A DNA stretch of 64,000 bases from Pollutimonas bauzanensis (GCF_900129885.1 NZ_FQXE01000003.1:372001-436000); one strand, 5' to 3'. Positions 26,801 to 33,760 are shown, counted from the stretch's first letter. Made by a program: numbers and translations. The notes: a model not told the origin generated them from the letters alone.

Positions 26801-27684
26801 CCATCCACTACGAGGGCGACTTCACGATGTATGGCGCCTCGGGCCTGCGCACCGACTTTGGCGGCGGCATCCAGGTGCTCACGCCGGGTGGCCAGCAGGT
26901 GCATGGCATCGAAGGCGCGGCGCCGCCTTCGATGGCCGGCGTGGTCACGCAAGGGCAGGGCGACATCCAGATGTATTCGTTGGGCAGCATCCTGCTGGGC
27001 CAAAGCCGGATCATGACCACCTTTGGCGGCCACATCCAGGCCTGGTCGGCGCAGGGTGACATCAACGCGGGCCGGGGTTCCAAAACCACTGTCGTCTACA
27101 CCCCGCCACGCCGGGTGTACGACCAGTGGGGCAACGTAACGCTATCGCCTGTGGCGCCCAGCACCGGTGCGGGTATCGCCACGTTGAACCCGATTGCCGA
27201 GGTGGAACCGGGCGACGTGGACTTGGTGGCGCCCTTGGGCACCATTGACGCGGGCGAAGCGGGCATCCGGGTGTCGGGCAACGTCAACATCGCGGCCTTG
27301 CATGTGGTGAACGCGGCCAATATCCAGGTGCAGGGCGAGTCCACGGGTATTCCGGTCATGGCAGCGGTCAACGTCGGCGCCTTGACTTCGGCCAGTGCGG
27401 CTTCGGCCTCGGCGGCCAGCGCGGCGCAAGACACCGTGTCGCGCGCCCGCAATGAAGCCCGTCAGAATCAACCGTCGATTTTCAGCGTGCAGATTCTGGG
27501 CTTTGGGGGCGAGAGCGTGAGCGGCGGCGGGGCGGCTGGCGCAACGGGCAGCGGCTCGGGCATCAATGCCCAGGAAGTCGGCTACCGGCCCAATCATATG
27601 GTGCAGATTGTTGGTCGCGGTGATCTGTCGGCGGGCCAGATGTCGGTCTTATCCGCGGATGAGCGGCAGCATCTGGGGCTATAG
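14869..27684 (+). CDS. giant filamentous hemagglutinin family exoprotein (TpsA type, DUF3739)
   Basis: A single open frame of 4271 residues. An N-terminal secretion signal (basic region, then LASAIAMLALAGSLAG, then DVRAQA) is followed by an Ala/Gln-rich segment (about residues 70-125). The TPS secretion domain (about residues 130-340) carries the hallmark NANGVVFSG near residue 231, followed by NVRNLVAAAANIS. A very long run of Gly-, Asn- and Asp-rich beta-helix-type repeats follows (about 350-3840), then the C-terminal DUF3739-type region (about 3840-4271). Such proteins form long surface or secreted fibres in adhesion, biofilm or contact-dependent functions. Residues 3005-3124 hold two tandem repeats with paired cysteines. 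No TpsB pore gene is adjacent. It is probably driven by the upstream FecI-like sigma factor. An ATG at 14905 is an alternative start; AGGA lies 10 bases before 14869. Confidence 0.85.
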   Translation: MSIPVARSSSSTMARRFSQRWELPRLTPLASAIAMLALAGSLAGTDVRAQARPFSSGWMAVKGAAQAQAAATGKLPNGMLAGVSSAAQQQQQARQKLNRSVINLGSAAAAIAAQQAAQAAARAAAAHDPSVPDGLTEGGLKIDATRPLTEAWINAKAPVQTQNAGRTTVAIEQSKDKAILSWETFNVGRNTTVDFKQQADWAVLNRVNDPQMRPSQIQGQIKGDGTVMIANANGVVFSGTSQVNVRNLVAAAANISDAQFNIGLFGANETTATFKVAAGQVLVEQGAQIATATSANSTTGGGYVLLAGKQVHNAGTITTPNGQTALAAGDSFVIKRGQGTEGNQQSTTRGNEITAQFTVGSTAGAVSNTGLITAATGDITLIGNRIEQAGVALASTSVNNRGTLHLHAGGENAEVILAEGAATAILLDESATALDSQRDSLLAPTLDRAGNIVSGDKYRRDQSLVEIKSAGTVDFKNGSITLATGGQVAVDAAERALLRDGSIIDVSGALGVKVAMESNTIKINVQGNEMRDAPVNRDSNPEGNNSHLSNSDVWVDVRELVFVPAGSGGYASDRWYTAGGLLEVGGYLGTTGHGAGEWMAQGGTVSFTGNDVITQAGSQINLSGGTLDVQDGFMRQSWLRGADKRLYELSRAPGDLLYTGLYQGYEDHSVRWDVTRAFYNPLIAPRQRFEQGYTVGRDAGRLIVSTRNAVLEGDIVGDTYQGARQTEAAQAGLEGYYQSQNAAARGGQLIVGTYTPYYVKDGGTLQYRLMPTDQAIEHIILSNTAEHIGAGLALDTVLPEDREGTLYLNTDQLNAFNLGGVMVAAAGSITVQNDLVAGHGGEITLYAPQVDINADLVSRGGRIQAGNVLNQVNGARYENVALAPATGASHLNVSEGARLDASGLWVNGVDRPHDMEGIAYRHGGSVSLRGTGDVNVIEGSVIDVSSGAALMRDRSLQAGRGGDVTLAANVLSDKSLPGGSLALAGAVNGYGMSGAGTLSVTSGGRIVLGGVDIAAAETLVLDPALFQQGFAQYEINGHGGVEVADGAHIVVQRPVYRYEGDASQAQALGAAPSEVLSLWMPPLYQTDLLRGVLTQRQGATLALASNRNGVGQTIRVGLGARVEVDPGQAISLIGGGQITIEGRLQAPGGRIFINDTRLDAQAFNSEAGAQSVWIGEQAVLDVSGRSVVARDRNGLRYGQVLAGGQIDIGGTLDWETGEYRTDRSMDRHIIIRPGALLDASGTQAVLDLPGRGATTVASDGGGIVLVSASSLYLDGALRAAAGGEGAAGGTLGLSLNGSAYYTRNTVDAAVLAPRILTLAQTQGDSLLAADLQPGVLDGGPVYGTARLGVDRIEAGGFGNLAIDATVRIEGDLDLGLSQSLRFSGPIGLHDDAPEGRSVRLRAPHLRLDQAVYEPLSGGDFYDRPTPSQLDWMKRDHRIAVQADLLDVRGLWDFRNFDDVSLSSRGDVRLLNSIDTSTGGTQLLAPHHMTVTAAQIYPVTGAQARIAAGYYYAAQDALHNPDARLVLRSPDGQLPPVPYSAFGYLRVHAPSIEQGTVLRAPLGFIEIGATELYDSTSSIQFLAGSLTSVSGAGLVMPYGGTADGINYLYDGANIEPTPAGGNHNNPRYRRMLAINGDSIEIESGAVLDLNGGGDLRGAGFVSGRGGSVDILKHALGDSNPAAMFSQAGNGVYAIVPSFSGAYAPIVAESGAGAPAFGQQVTIDRSLPGLPAGTYTLLPSTYALLPGAFRVEIAAVSDAQSGAPVRTRAGAWASTGYLGTANTGQRNALANRLLVMPADVLRRHAQYNETSYAEFLLADAARRGIPRAMLPVDASQLNIDLRPGAGMGDAPALRVQGEARFQAAAGSQGFGGTLSVSGPVGGLEVLAPGQAPISGADAAAVSADALTGLRPSRLVLGAVQGGEYGSGAQYVSGSSVLVRSGAMLAAPEILLAGGSDGSIIVEQGATLSTLGMGPASIDARNGYYLNTQSSGVLAVSNGLLTLVPPTFDNATRIDLGACLASCEGVTRVVSEGTIGVATNGVFSLGDAVEYGTRNLALSVSSLNLGSAQALADAQAAGHLPPGMVLRQEVLDNLLRGNTALGTPALESLILTAGESVNIFGEVLLDTRGASGAPSLQRLVLGAPAIYGYGSAGDAATIIANEFVWAGSLAADRASIVPGYATPAAPGGALVDHLGDGSLAITAEVIRFDAAPYATASSLVPAERLVLGFSSLTLDANRMVTAGGKGSLAVHHQLDGQQADGSWRYRGGDLTVRTPMLTGEAGASLDVRAGGALTVQGTGTGVEPGATGALGATLSLAARRLALDSAVVLPSGRLALEAQDDIVLGDAARIDLSGREVEMLDVKRYSLGGDLVMQSFEGNITQSAGSVIDLSARNNRGGRLQAIALGEGAGRLDLAGTILGGASDIYNAGGTLVPYDSAEVTLRAQTLADFAGLNTRLTEGGVFGARRFQLKQGDLAVGDEVRARHVEIVVDGGNLTVNGRIDASGLQAGSIRLAAQGDLLVQGMLDAHATGLRVDSYRQIVESANRAIVDLTSRAGTLTLGPGAAVDVRVGTELTGFDGRAMGTLDLNARRLGGGSQRGALAGSGDGANDVAVTVVGNPLIRGAKAIAVNAFRSYDDAPLAAQPDVTGKTPQLINQDYLNGIDGESTAFMNAALGNAGLRNRLAGLGDYRLRPGVEIVSATPDGDLTVDGDLDLSAYRYGPGANRSDPALRGFGEPGVLVLRAGGNLNIHGSINDGFAPPPDTPDEDGWWLIEGRYGATIGQTPFGGDLVVPNDGVTLEAGTAFMPGVTLNYDLPANAATLPAGTLLPVAVTLSGELSLPSGLVLTGEVTTAAGSVLPAGTVLKDTLALTAGARLGAGFRLRDAAAVQAFTWPKGVKLPAELVASGPIVLARGSVIPAQTRVELLGDAPVRLRAAGDGRNWALAPMLGEGATSWSLTAVAGADLGSADVQARNVLGTGDIVLADTHYGKLGTTTTRFEGGGGGGPLVLTPEGALGTIGDPALAGMTQEEIDQWLLDNWGAGWDLFFPGLTMEGLCGWGPGYCVALPGEMLLTPDGALNMFGDPSLAGMGQEEINVWLVDNWGLDWEGLWGPGVTLDDVCSPGWCVAGGSTPPTEITEYHYALGTPLFSVLRTGTGDLSLLAGRDVGMMSVYGVYTAGTPTSLGADDAQYNLARGTIKEGGVLGKVQGGGDYDAALAAYQAWYPDHGGNLTVSAGRDVYGDVWGDNAQNGYSYPSTDREWSRHASSAVGNWLWRQGNHSTPGVEDIAASWWINFGTYVNNSSRASGQPRVVGFTGFGTLGGGNLSISAERHAGVRDARGDAVRATDDVSPRTQGLVAAVGSTGRVVDGELVLTGGGDLDLRVGGALNPTLRATQQSNGTGGQGGAHRLAGGSIDHLDLNGVLTNLRGNLTLSAGQVGGIALTYGDGAGLRAIDPFAVGGGLAMGGPVLMLGDATAWLDTRGDLVLGGASDPGRTRQLNSNPYRLVGAAEPETGGGESWFSLWAPDTAINLFSAGGNLTPITAHNSLNQGTNVWTEHQQYFVYPSILRAVAAQGDIILPAVPTGGSTMQALLLAPSRSGELEMLAGGSILAQRAPAVSLSGADTPVASPLRPAFTLGTLFGGNFPITNVSREAVMTASGGAQSLFAFGPNTPLETALHAGDDTPARFYAVQGDIVGLQTGGITSTRANGNYIPAIDRWVEAAVPVSVRAGQDILGFTGVALHNNSHDVSLIQATRDIVHADFTVAGPGTVVLQAGRQIRQEDQASVRSIGGLLRGDTRPGASIAVLAGVGAAGPDYSGFLARYLPAANRIEDGLGLDVQPDRVVQTYEGELTLSEWLHAEFGYTGPEEGAAQELLRQQALRDADPTQPRRNLKQDYLQESELHLVNWLRAHQGYEGDEATAHEALAALAPAQRDIYARQLYFAELRKGGREYNDADGPRFGSYLRGRRAIAALFPEQDADGAAIHYEGDFTMYGASGLRTDFGGGIQVLTPGGQQVHGIEGAAPPSMAGVVTQGQGDIQMYSLGSILLGQSRIMTTFGGHIQAWSAQGDINAGRGSKTTVVYTPPRRVYDQWGNVTLSPVAPSTGAGIATLNPIAEVEPGDVDLVAPLGTIDAGEAGIRVSGNVNIAALHVVNAANIQVQGESTGIPVMAAVNVGALTSASAASASAASAAQDTVSRARNEARQNQPSIFSVQILGFGGESVSGGGAAGATGSGSGINAQEVGYRPNHMVQIVGRGDLSAGQMSVLSADERQHLGL
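23881..24240 (+). repeat. two in-frame tandem repeats (63 and 57 codons) in the exoprotein gene
   Basis: Unit 1 begins at 23881 and unit 2 at 24070, 189 bases later. Each has the pattern LTPxGALxxxGDPxLAGM, then QEEIxxWLxDNWG, then a Trp/Gly-rich segment with a cysteine pair (CGWGPGYC in unit 1, CSPGWC in unit 2). They follow a Gly-rich linker. The rest of the exoprotein is almost free of cysteine. Confidence 0.75.
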
Positions 27685-27690
27685 TGTTCC

Positions 27691-27720
27691 GGGGCGTTGT
27701 CCCGGATGGGATGACGCCCC
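27691..27720 (+). terminator. hairpin after the exoprotein gene
   Basis: GGGGCGT (27691-27697) pairs with ACGCCCC (27714-27720), with an inner CCC/GGG pairing, starting seven bases after the stop. The following TTGTTG is a weak T-stretch. Probable terminator of the exoprotein transcript. Confidence 0.5.
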
Positions 27721-27782
27721 TTGTTGCGCGATTCGTTTTGTTAGGCGGGAACTGTAGGAGCTGCACAGGTTTCCCCCGCCGG

Positions 27783-27818
27783 CGAAAAAAAAGCCTCGCA
27801 AGGAGGCTTAATTTTTTG
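27783..27818. terminator. bidirectional intrinsic terminator
   Basis: AAGCCTC (27791-27797) and GAGGCTT (27803-27809) form a 7 bp stem with a 5-base loop. It is flanked by eight A residues on one side and six T residues on the other, so it can stop transcription in both directions. On the minus strand it ends the tRNA-Phe transcript; on the plus strand it backs up the exoprotein terminator. Confidence 0.85.
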
Positions 27819-27858
27819 TTGGCTGTGCTGTTTTTATAGGTATTGCAAATAGCTGCTT

Positions 27859-27934
27859 TGGTGGCCTGGGGCGGAATCGAACCACCGACACAAGGATTTT
27901 CAATCCTCTGCTCTACCGACTGAGCTACCAGGCC
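27859..27934 (-). tRNA. tRNA-Phe (GAA)
   Basis: A 76-base tRNA with the terminal CCA encoded. The acceptor stem GGCCTGG pairs with CCAGGCC. The D-arm is AGCTCAGTCGGTAGAGC, and the T-arm has GGTTCGATTCC. The anticodon loop TTGAAAA reads GAA (plus-strand bases 27899-27901). It is divergent from hemA and is followed on its own strand by a strong terminator. Confidence 0.95.
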
Positions 27935-28034
27935 ATCATCAAGAAGGCGAAATAGTACACTAAAAACAGAATGTGCGCTTTGCGCCACGCTTATTCCTTT
28001 ATCTGCATCAAGTTTGCGCTGAAACAAATCGAAA

Positions 28035-28064
28035 TGTCAGGAAAAGTTCAGGGGAGATTATAAT
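28035..28064 (+). promoter_or_regulatory. possible hemA promoter
   Basis: A perfect TATAAT at 28059-28064 lies 38 bases before the hemA ATG. The best -35 candidate, TGTCAG (28035-28040), 18 bases upstream, is poor, so the promoter may depend on an activator. Confidence 0.35.
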
Positions 28065-28102
28065 CAGCCTGTTCAAGTACTTGGCCTGTGCTCATCCTCT
28101 AC

Positions 28103-29377
28103 ATGTCTGTCGACGTTTTAACTTTCGGTCTGAATCACGTTTCCGCTCCCGTATCGGTGCGGGAACGCGTGTCGTTTCCGATAGACTTGCTAAAGCCCGC
28201 CCTCGACGGCTTGCGCTCGACCTTCGGCCAGTCGGTGAAAGAAGCCGCCATACTTTCCACCTGTAATCGCACCGAAATCTACTGTGCGGCCGATCCGCAG
28301 GTGTCTGAACACCTGCCGTCCTGGCTGGCCGATTTCAACAGCCTGGAAACGGGCAGCCTGCAGCCGCATCTGTACCGGTACCAGCAGAACGACGCCGTCC
28401 GCCATGCATTTCGCGTGGCCAGCGGCCTGGACTCCATGGTGCTGGGCGAGCCCCAGATCCTCGGCCAGATGAAGGACGCGGTGCGGGCGGCCAGCGCGGC
28501 GGGTTCCCTGGGAACCTTGCTGCACCAGCTGTTCCAGCGCACGTTTTCGGTAGCCAAGGAGGTCCGTTCGCAAACGGCCATCGGGGCGCATTCGGTTTCC
28601 ATGGCCGCCGCGGCGGTGCGCCTGGCCGAACGCGTCTTTGGCGACCTGTCGCAGGCCAGCGTGCTGTTCATAGGCGCCGGCGAAATGATAGAACTTTGCG
28701 CCACCCACTTCGCCGCGCTCGGCCCGCGCCACATGGTGGTGGCCAACCGCACTCTGGAACGGGCCGATATGCTGGCTTCCCGGTACGCGGCCAGGACCAT
28801 GAAGCTGTCCGACATCCCCGACAAGATCGCGGATTTCGACGTCATCGTTTCCTGTACGGCAAGCTCCTTGCCCATCCTCGGGTTGGGGATGGTCGAAAGG
28901 GCTACGCGCTCGCGCCGCCATCGCCCCATGGTGATGGTGGACCTCGCCGTTCCGCGCGATATCGAAACCGAAGTCGGCCGCCTGGCCGACGTCTACCTGT
29001 ATACGGTCGATGACCTGGGCCGCATGGTCCAGAGCGGCACCGACGCGCGCCGCGCCGCGGTGGTCCAGGCGGAGGCCATTATCGAGACGCGGGTGCAGAA
29101 CTTCATGCACTGGCTGCAAAATCGCGAAATCGTGCCCGCCATCATCGATTTCCAGCAGGCGGCCGACCAGGTCCGCCAGAGCGAGCTCGACCGCGCCCGC
29201 CGCATGCTGGCGCGCGGCGACAGTCCCGAGCTCGTGATGGAGCAACTGGCCCACGGCCTTACGCAAAAATACCTGCACGGCCCCATGGCCGCCCTGAACC
29301 GCAGCGAAAGCGACGAGCGCCAGCAGTTGCTCAAGCTGCTGCCCCGCCTGCTGCCCCGCACCGAACGTCATCGTTAG
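28103..29377 (+). CDS. hemA: glutamyl-tRNA reductase
   Basis: A 424-residue enzyme that reduces glutamyl-tRNA to glutamate-1-semialdehyde, the first step of the C5 pathway to heme. The catalytic Cys54 lies in [11 protein letters not shown]. The hallmark [17 protein letters not shown] follows, then the NADPH-binding segment ([17 protein letters not shown]) and the C-terminal dimerisation helices. The ATG at 28103 is chosen over a GTG five codons upstream because the conserved VLTFGLNH begins there. It heads the conserved hemA-prfA-prmC order. Confidence 0.97.
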   Translation: MSVDVLTFGLNHVSAPVSVRERVSFPIDLLKPALDGLRSTFGQSVKEAAILSTCNRTEIYCAADPQVSEHLPSWLADFNSLETGSLQPHLYRYQQNDAVRHAFRVASGLDSMVLGEPQILGQMKDAVRAASAAGSLGTLLHQLFQRTFSVAKEVRSQTAIGAHSVSMAAAAVRLAERVFGDLSQASVLFIGAGEMIELCATHFAALGPRHMVVANRTLERADMLASRYAARTMKLSDIPDKIADFDVIVSCTASSLPILGLGMVERATRSRRHRPMVMVDLAVPRDIETEVGRLADVYLYTVDDLGRMVQSGTDARRAAVVQAEAIIETRVQNFMHWLQNREIVPAIIDFQQAADQVRQSELDRARRMLARGDSPELVMEQLAHGLTQKYLHGPMAALNRSESDERQQLLKLLPRLLPRTERHR

Positions 29378-29437
29378 CGGCGCTCTCTCCCTGGTGTTTG
29401 CGCGCGCTTTCTATAACTGTTTACCCCTTTCCTATTT

Positions 29438-30517
29438 ATGAAAAGTTCCATACGCAATCGGCTGGAGCAGCTTGCTCGCCGATTGGTCGAAGTCGATGCC
29501 TTGCTGGCCGAGCCTGAAATCGCCGGCGATATGAACCGCTACCGCAAGATGTCGCGCGAGCGCTCCGAACTGGAGCCCGTGGTGACGGCGTTCGCCGCCT
29601 ATACCGGCACCGAGGAAGACATCCAGGCCGCCCAGGACATGATGAGCGACCCGGAAATGCGCGACATGGCCGAAGAGGAATACAAGCTCGGCAAGGACAG
29701 GCTGGAACAGCTGGCCGCCGATCTGCGGGTATTGCTGCTGCCGCGCGATCCCGACGACGGGCGCAGCGTCTTCCTGGAAATCCGCGCCGGCACCGGCGGC
29801 GACGAAAGCGCCCTGTTCGCCGGCGATTTGCTGCGGATGTATACCCGCTATGCTGAAAACAAGGGCTGGAAAGTCGAACTGATATCCGAAAGCGCGGCCG
29901 AGATAGGCGGCTACAAGGAGGTCATCGTCAGGCTCGACGGCGACGAGGTTTACGGCCAGTTGAAGTTCGAGTCCGGCGCGCACCGGGTGCAGCGCGTTCC
30001 CGAAACGGAAACGCAGGGCCGCATCCATACCTCGGCCTGCACGGTGGCGGTCCTGCCGGAGGCCGATGCGCAAAGCGATATCATCATCAATGCATCCGAT
30101 TTGCGCATCGATACCTACCGCGCCAGCGGCGCGGGCGGGCAGCATATCAATAAGACCGATTCCGCGGTGCGGATCACGCACTTGCCCACCGGCCTGGTGG
30201 TGGAATGCCAGGACGACCGTTCCCAGCATCGCAACAAGGACAAGGCCATGCAGGTGCTGGCGGCGCGCCTGAAAGACAAGCAGCAGCAGGAGCAGCACAG
30301 CAAGGAGGCGGCGCAGCGCAAGAGCCTGGTGGGCACGGGCGACCGTTCCGAGCGCATACGCACCTACAATTATCCGCAGGGGCGGGTGACCGACCATCGC
30401 ATCAACCTGACGCTCTACAAGCTGAACCAGATCATGGAGGGCGACCTCGACGAGCTGACCGGCGCCTTGCGGGCCGAGCACCAGGCCGAGCAGCTTGCCT
30501 CCCTGGGGCAGGACTGA
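29438..30517 (+). CDS. prfA: peptide chain release factor 1
   Basis: A 359-residue RF1 that reads UAA and UAG stop codons. The codon-recognition motif is PET (188-190) in [10 protein letters not shown], and the peptidyl-hydrolysis motif GGQ is at 233-235 in [12 protein letters not shown]. The N-terminal coiled-coil domain and domain 2 ([19 protein letters not shown]) are complete. PrmC, the enzyme that methylates the GGQ glutamine, is encoded next, four bases downstream. Confidence 0.97.
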   Translation: MKSSIRNRLEQLARRLVEVDALLAEPEIAGDMNRYRKMSRERSELEPVVTAFAAYTGTEEDIQAAQDMMSDPEMRDMAEEEYKLGKDRLEQLAADLRVLLLPRDPDDGRSVFLEIRAGTGGDESALFAGDLLRMYTRYAENKGWKVELISESAAEIGGYKEVIVRLDGDEVYGQLKFESGAHRVQRVPETETQGRIHTSACTVAVLPEADAQSDIIINASDLRIDTYRASGAGGQHINKTDSAVRITHLPTGLVVECQDDRSQHRNKDKAMQVLAARLKDKQQQEQHSKEAAQRKSLVGTGDRSERIRTYNYPQGRVTDHRINLTLYKLNQIMEGDLDELTGALRAEHQAEQLASLGQD

Positions 30518-30521
30518 CGCC

Positions 30522-31337
30522 ATGGACAGCCTGCGCAGCCTGTCGCGCGACAGCAAGCTGCCGCGACTCGAATGGCAGATGTTATGGCAGCATGTATTGC
30601 AAGTGCCGCGCGCCTGGCTGATCGCCCACGACACTGACCCGCTGGCGCCCGAGGCGCTGGCCAGGTTCAGCGACCTCCAGGCCCGGCGCCTGGCGGGCGC
30701 TCCCATGGCCTATCTGCTGGGGCGCCGCGAATTCATGGGGCATGACTTCGAGGTATCGCCCGCCGTGCTGATCCCGCGCCCCGAAACCGAACTGTTGGTC
30801 GAGACCGGGTTAGACTACCTCAAAGGGCGGGCGGCGCCCCGCGTGCTGGATCTGGGCACGGGCAGCGGCGCCATTGCCGTATCGATTGCGCTCGCGTGCC
30901 CGGCGGCCACCGTGCTTGCCACCGATCTGGACCCCGACGCCTTGGCCGTGGCGCAGGCGAACGCGCGGCGTTTGGGCGCCCGGGTCGAGTTTTTGCGCGG
31001 TAATTGGTACCATGCCCTGTCCGGCCATAAGGGCTTTGACCTGATCGTCTCGAATCCGCCGTATATTGCGGCTGGCGATTTTCATCTGCAAGAGGGCGAT
31101 GTGCGCTTTGAGCCCATCGCCGCCCTGACGGATGGTTCCGACGGCCTGACGGCGCTGCGGGCGATCATTCACGGGGCGGGCCCATGGCTGGCGCCGCAGG
31201 GCGCCTTGCTTGTGGAGCATGGATGGGACCAGGCGCAGGCAGTGCGCCAACTTTTGCGGCAAGCCGGTTTCAAACAGCTTGCCAGTCTGCCAGACCTGGC
31301 CGGTATCGACCGGGTCACCGGCGGTATTTATAATTAA
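30522..31337 (+). CDS. prmC: release factor glutamine methyltransferase
   Basis: A 271-residue SAM-dependent methyltransferase that N5-methylates the GGQ glutamine of release factors. The N-terminal substrate-binding helical domain is followed by the SAM-binding motif VLDLGTGSGAIAVSIA and the catalytic SNPPYIA. The ATG at 30522 was chosen, as it falls four bases after the prfA stop; the open frame extends upstream into prfA. Confidence 0.95.
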   Translation: MDSLRSLSRDSKLPRLEWQMLWQHVLQVPRAWLIAHDTDPLAPEALARFSDLQARRLAGAPMAYLLGRREFMGHDFEVSPAVLIPRPETELLVETGLDYLKGRAAPRVLDLGTGSGAIAVSIALACPAATVLATDLDPDALAVAQANARRLGARVEFLRGNWYHALSGHKGFDLIVSNPPYIAAGDFHLQEGDVRFEPIAALTDGSDGLTALRAIIHGAGPWLAPQGALLVEHGWDQAQAVRQLLRQAGFKQLASLPDLAGIDRVTGGIYN

Positions 31338-31361
31338 CTTTTTCCTGGAAACGAGAGCATC

Positions 31362-31688
31362 ATGAGCGAAGTTCAAGATTTTATTCGTGAAACCGTCACG
31401 GCCAACCCCGTTGTGCTATTCATGAAGGGTACCGCGCAGTTCCCGCAATGCGGCTTTTCCGGCCGCGCCATTCAAATTCTGAAGGCATCCGGCGTGACCA
31501 AGCTGGTCACGGTGAATGTGCTCGACGACGACCTGGTCCGCCAGGGCATCAAGGAATACTCCAACTGGCCCACGATTCCGCAGCTGTATGTGGCCGGCGA
31601 ATTCGTCGGCGGCTCGGACATCATTGCCGAAATGCACGAAAGCGGCGAGCTCGCAACGGCATTGAAAGAGGCCGGGGCGCTTGCGTGA
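31362..31688 (+). CDS. grxD: monothiol glutaredoxin (Grx4 family)
   Basis: A 108-residue monothiol glutaredoxin with the active-site CGFS (Cys30) in [14 protein letters not shown], and the glutathione-binding [17 protein letters not shown]. This family carries and delivers [2Fe-2S] clusters in the cytosol, usually with BolA proteins. It lies 24 bases after prmC and overlaps the ubiX start by 4 bases. Confidence 0.93.
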   Translation: MSEVQDFIRETVTANPVVLFMKGTAQFPQCGFSGRAIQILKASGVTKLVTVNVLDDDLVRQGIKEYSNWPTIPQLYVAGEFVGGSDIIAEMHESGELATALKEAGALA

Positions 31689-32266
31689 CAGCCAGGCGGC
31701 GGCTCGTAGTCGGGATCACGGGCGCCACCGGCGCCATCTACGCGGTGCGCATGCTTCAGGCGCTGCGCGGCGTGGCCGATGTCGAATCGCACCTGGTGGT
31801 GTCGCCGCCGGGCGTGCTCAATATCAAGTATGAGCTCGGCCTGAGCCGCCAGGACGTGCACAGCCTGGCGGACCAGGTCTACAATTTTCGCGATGTGGGC
31901 GCGGCCTTGTCCAGCGGCGGCTTCGACACGGCCGGCATGGTGGTCGTGCCATGCTCGATGCGCACGCTCGCGGCCGTGGCCCATGGCCTGTCCGACAACC
32001 TCGTGACGCGCGCCGCCGACGTGACGCTCAAGGAACGCCGGCGGCTGGTCATGATGGTGCGCGAGACGCCGCTGAATTTGGCGCATCTGCGCAATATGAC
32101 GGCGGTGACGGAAATGGGCGGCATTATCTTCCCGCCGCTGCCGGCTTTCTACCATCATCCCAAGACGCTCGAGGAAATGGTGGACCATACCGTCGCCCGC
32201 GTGCTGGAGCTCTTCGGCATCCACGTGCCCGGCCCCCACTGGGAAGGCATGGCCCATACTCAGTAA
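31685..32266 (+). CDS. ubiX: flavin prenyltransferase UbiX
   Basis: A 193-residue enzyme that makes the prenylated FMN cofactor needed by UbiD-type decarboxylases in ubiquinone synthesis. The FMN-binding [15 protein letters not shown], the [13 protein letters not shown] motif and the C-terminal [19 protein letters not shown] are typical. The GTG start at 31685 overlaps the grxD stop (GTGA) and places the Rossmann motif at the N-terminus; the upstream open frame is a shadow of grxD. Confidence 0.93.
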   Translation: MTARRRLVVGITGATGAIYAVRMLQALRGVADVESHLVVSPPGVLNIKYELGLSRQDVHSLADQVYNFRDVGAALSSGGFDTAGMVVVPCSMRTLAAVAHGLSDNLVTRAADVTLKERRRLVMMVRETPLNLAHLRNMTAVTEMGGIIFPPLPAFYHHPKTLEEMVDHTVARVLELFGIHVPGPHWEGMAHTQ

Positions 32267-32302
32267 TCAGTCGCTTTCCAGTCCCGGCGCCAGTCGTCCA
32301 GA

Positions 32303-32344
32303 GGCGCCCGGCTAGGGGCGCCCGGCCAGGGGCGCCCGGCTAGG
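32303..32344. repeat. three tandem copies of a 14 bp GC-rich unit at the ttcA stop
   Basis: GGCGCCCGGCTAGG occurs three times in a row (the middle copy has one C for T). Each unit contains or adjoins the palindrome GGGCGCCC. The third copy contains the ttcA stop codon (TAG, minus strand), and the array fills the gap between the convergent ubiX and ttcA genes. Confidence 0.85.
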
Positions 32345-33344
32345 GCAGGGTGCGCAGGTCGGTCATGAAGACGACCTTGCGCGCGGGTGCGTCAGCGTCC
32401 TCTGTGCCGCCGGGCTCGCCGCCGCCCATGGCCGGCATCGGCGGGGCGTCGTAGTCTTCGGCATCGAAAGCGATGTCGCCGTTCTCGTCGGCCTGCCCGG
32501 TCGCCTGCAGGCCGGCGAAGTCGAACAGGTCTTTATCCATCAGATGGGTGGGCACCACGCGCGACAGGGCGCCAAAAACATTCCATGACCGGCCGGGGAA
32601 TTTCTTGTCCCATTCGGCGATCATGCGCCCGACCTCCTTGCGCTTGAGGTTTTCCTGGGAGCCGCACAGATTACAGGGGATGATGGGGAACTGTTTCAGC
32701 TCGGAATAGGCAATCAGGTCTTTTTCGGGCACGTAGGCCAGGGGCCGGATCACGATATGCTGGCCGTCGTCGGACATGAGCTTGGGCGGCATGGCCTTCA
32801 TGCGCCCGCCGTAGAACAGGTTCAGGAAGAATGTGCCCAGGATGTCGTCGCGATGGTGCCCCAGCGCGATTTTCGTGGCGCCCAGTTCGCTGGCCACCCG
32901 GTACAGGATGCCGCGGCGCAGGCGCGAGCACAGCGAGCACATGGTCTTGCCTTCGGGGATCAGGCGCGTGACGATCGAATAGGTGTCCTGGGTCGCGATA
33001 TGGAAGGGAACGTTGATGGACCGCAGGTACTCGGGCAGGATATGCTCGGGGAAGCCGGGCTGTTTCTGGTCCAGGTTGACCGCGATAATATCGAAGTCGA
33101 TGGGCGCCCGCGCCTTCAGGGTAAGCAGGATGTCCAGCATGCTGTACGAATCCTTGCCGCCGGACAGGCACACCATGACCTTGTCGCCGTCCTCGATCAT
33201 GTTGAAGTCGCTGATGGCGCGGCCGGCTTCGCGGACCAGGCGCTTGGCCAGCTTGTTTTCGTTGACGCGCTGCTTTTGGGCGCGGCGGCTCGCGTCGTCC
33301 GGGCCGGGTTCGCTGGTGTCGGGAAGTAGGGTGTCGGCTTGCAT
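32340..33344 (-). CDS. ttcA: tRNA 2-thiocytidine biosynthesis protein TtcA
   Basis: A 334-residue enzyme that thiolates C32 of certain tRNAs. The PP-loop ATP-binding SGGKDS is at residues 61-66. Two CxxC pairs that hold an iron-sulfur cluster are present: Cys136/Cys139 (MCSLCSR) and Cys224/Cys227 (PCNLCGS). The C-terminal about 45 residues (after [11 protein letters not shown]) are acidic and poorly conserved, and the stop falls inside a tandem repeat. It is 17 bases downstream of folB on the same strand, so probably cotranscribed. Confidence 0.93.
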   Translation of the reverse strand: MQADTLLPDTSEPGPDDASRRAQKQRVNENKLAKRLVREAGRAISDFNMIEDGDKVMVCLSGGKDSYSMLDILLTLKARAPIDFDIIAVNLDQKQPGFPEHILPEYLRSINVPFHIATQDTYSIVTRLIPEGKTMCSLCSRLRRGILYRVASELGATKIALGHHRDDILGTFFLNLFYGGRMKAMPPKLMSDDGQHIVIRPLAYVPEKDLIAYSELKQFPIIPCNLCGSQENLKRKEVGRMIAEWDKKFPGRSWNVFGALSRVVPTHLMDKDLFDFAGLQATGQADENGDIAFDAEDYDAPPMPAMGGGEPGGTEDADAPARKVVFMTDLRTLP

Positions 33345-33361
33345 GGCAATAATGAAGTGGT

Positions 33362-33721
33362 TCAGCGGCTGCGTTGCAGTTCGATGCCGACGGCGGCGCA
33401 GTCGGAAAAGGCAAGTGGCTTGCTGATGCGGATTTTAACCTGCTGCACATCCGGGAATTCACGCAGTATCCGGGCCACGACGCGCTCGCTCAGCGTTTCC
33501 AGCAAGTTGACATGGGCGTGAGTGCACTCGTCGACGATGGCATGGCGCAGCAGGCGATAATCCAGTACGGTTTGGATGTTCTGGTCATGGACCTCCTGGG
33601 CGATATCGACGTCGAATTCGGCATCGATATGCAAGGGCTGCGTGGCGCGCAGCTCATGCTCGAGGATGCCAATGCGTGCGTCCAGCGCAAGCTGGTTGAA
33701 GAAAATGCGTCGGGTGGGCAT
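33362..33721 (-). CDS. folB: dihydroneopterin aldolase
   Basis: A 119-residue folate-pathway enzyme that cleaves dihydroneopterin to 6-hydroxymethyl-dihydropterin. The order [18 protein letters not shown], then [13 protein letters not shown], then [14 protein letters not shown], then [11 protein letters not shown] is typical, including the conserved Glu of GILEHE and the late Lys. It reads toward ttcA and is divergent from a flavoprotein gene across a strong dyad. Confidence 0.9.
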   Translation of the reverse strand: MPTRRIFFNQLALDARIGILEHELRATQPLHIDAEFDVDIAQEVHDQNIQTVLDYRLLRHAIVDECTHAHVNLLETLSERVVARILREFPDVQQVKIRISKPLAFSDCAAVGIELQRSR

Positions 33722-33760
33722 AAGGTCGGCCTTGTAGAATTGCTTGAATTGTAGTGCCTA

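Noticed and set aside
27859-27934. tRNA-Phe as an integration site for a genomic island carrying the exoprotein
   Set aside because: No integrase gene and no second copy of the tRNA 3-prime end was noticed in the flanking sequence; the exoprotein cluster cannot be delimited as an island from this window.
32303-32344. CRISPR-like array
   Set aside because: Units are only 14 bases, contiguous and without spacers; no cas genes are present.
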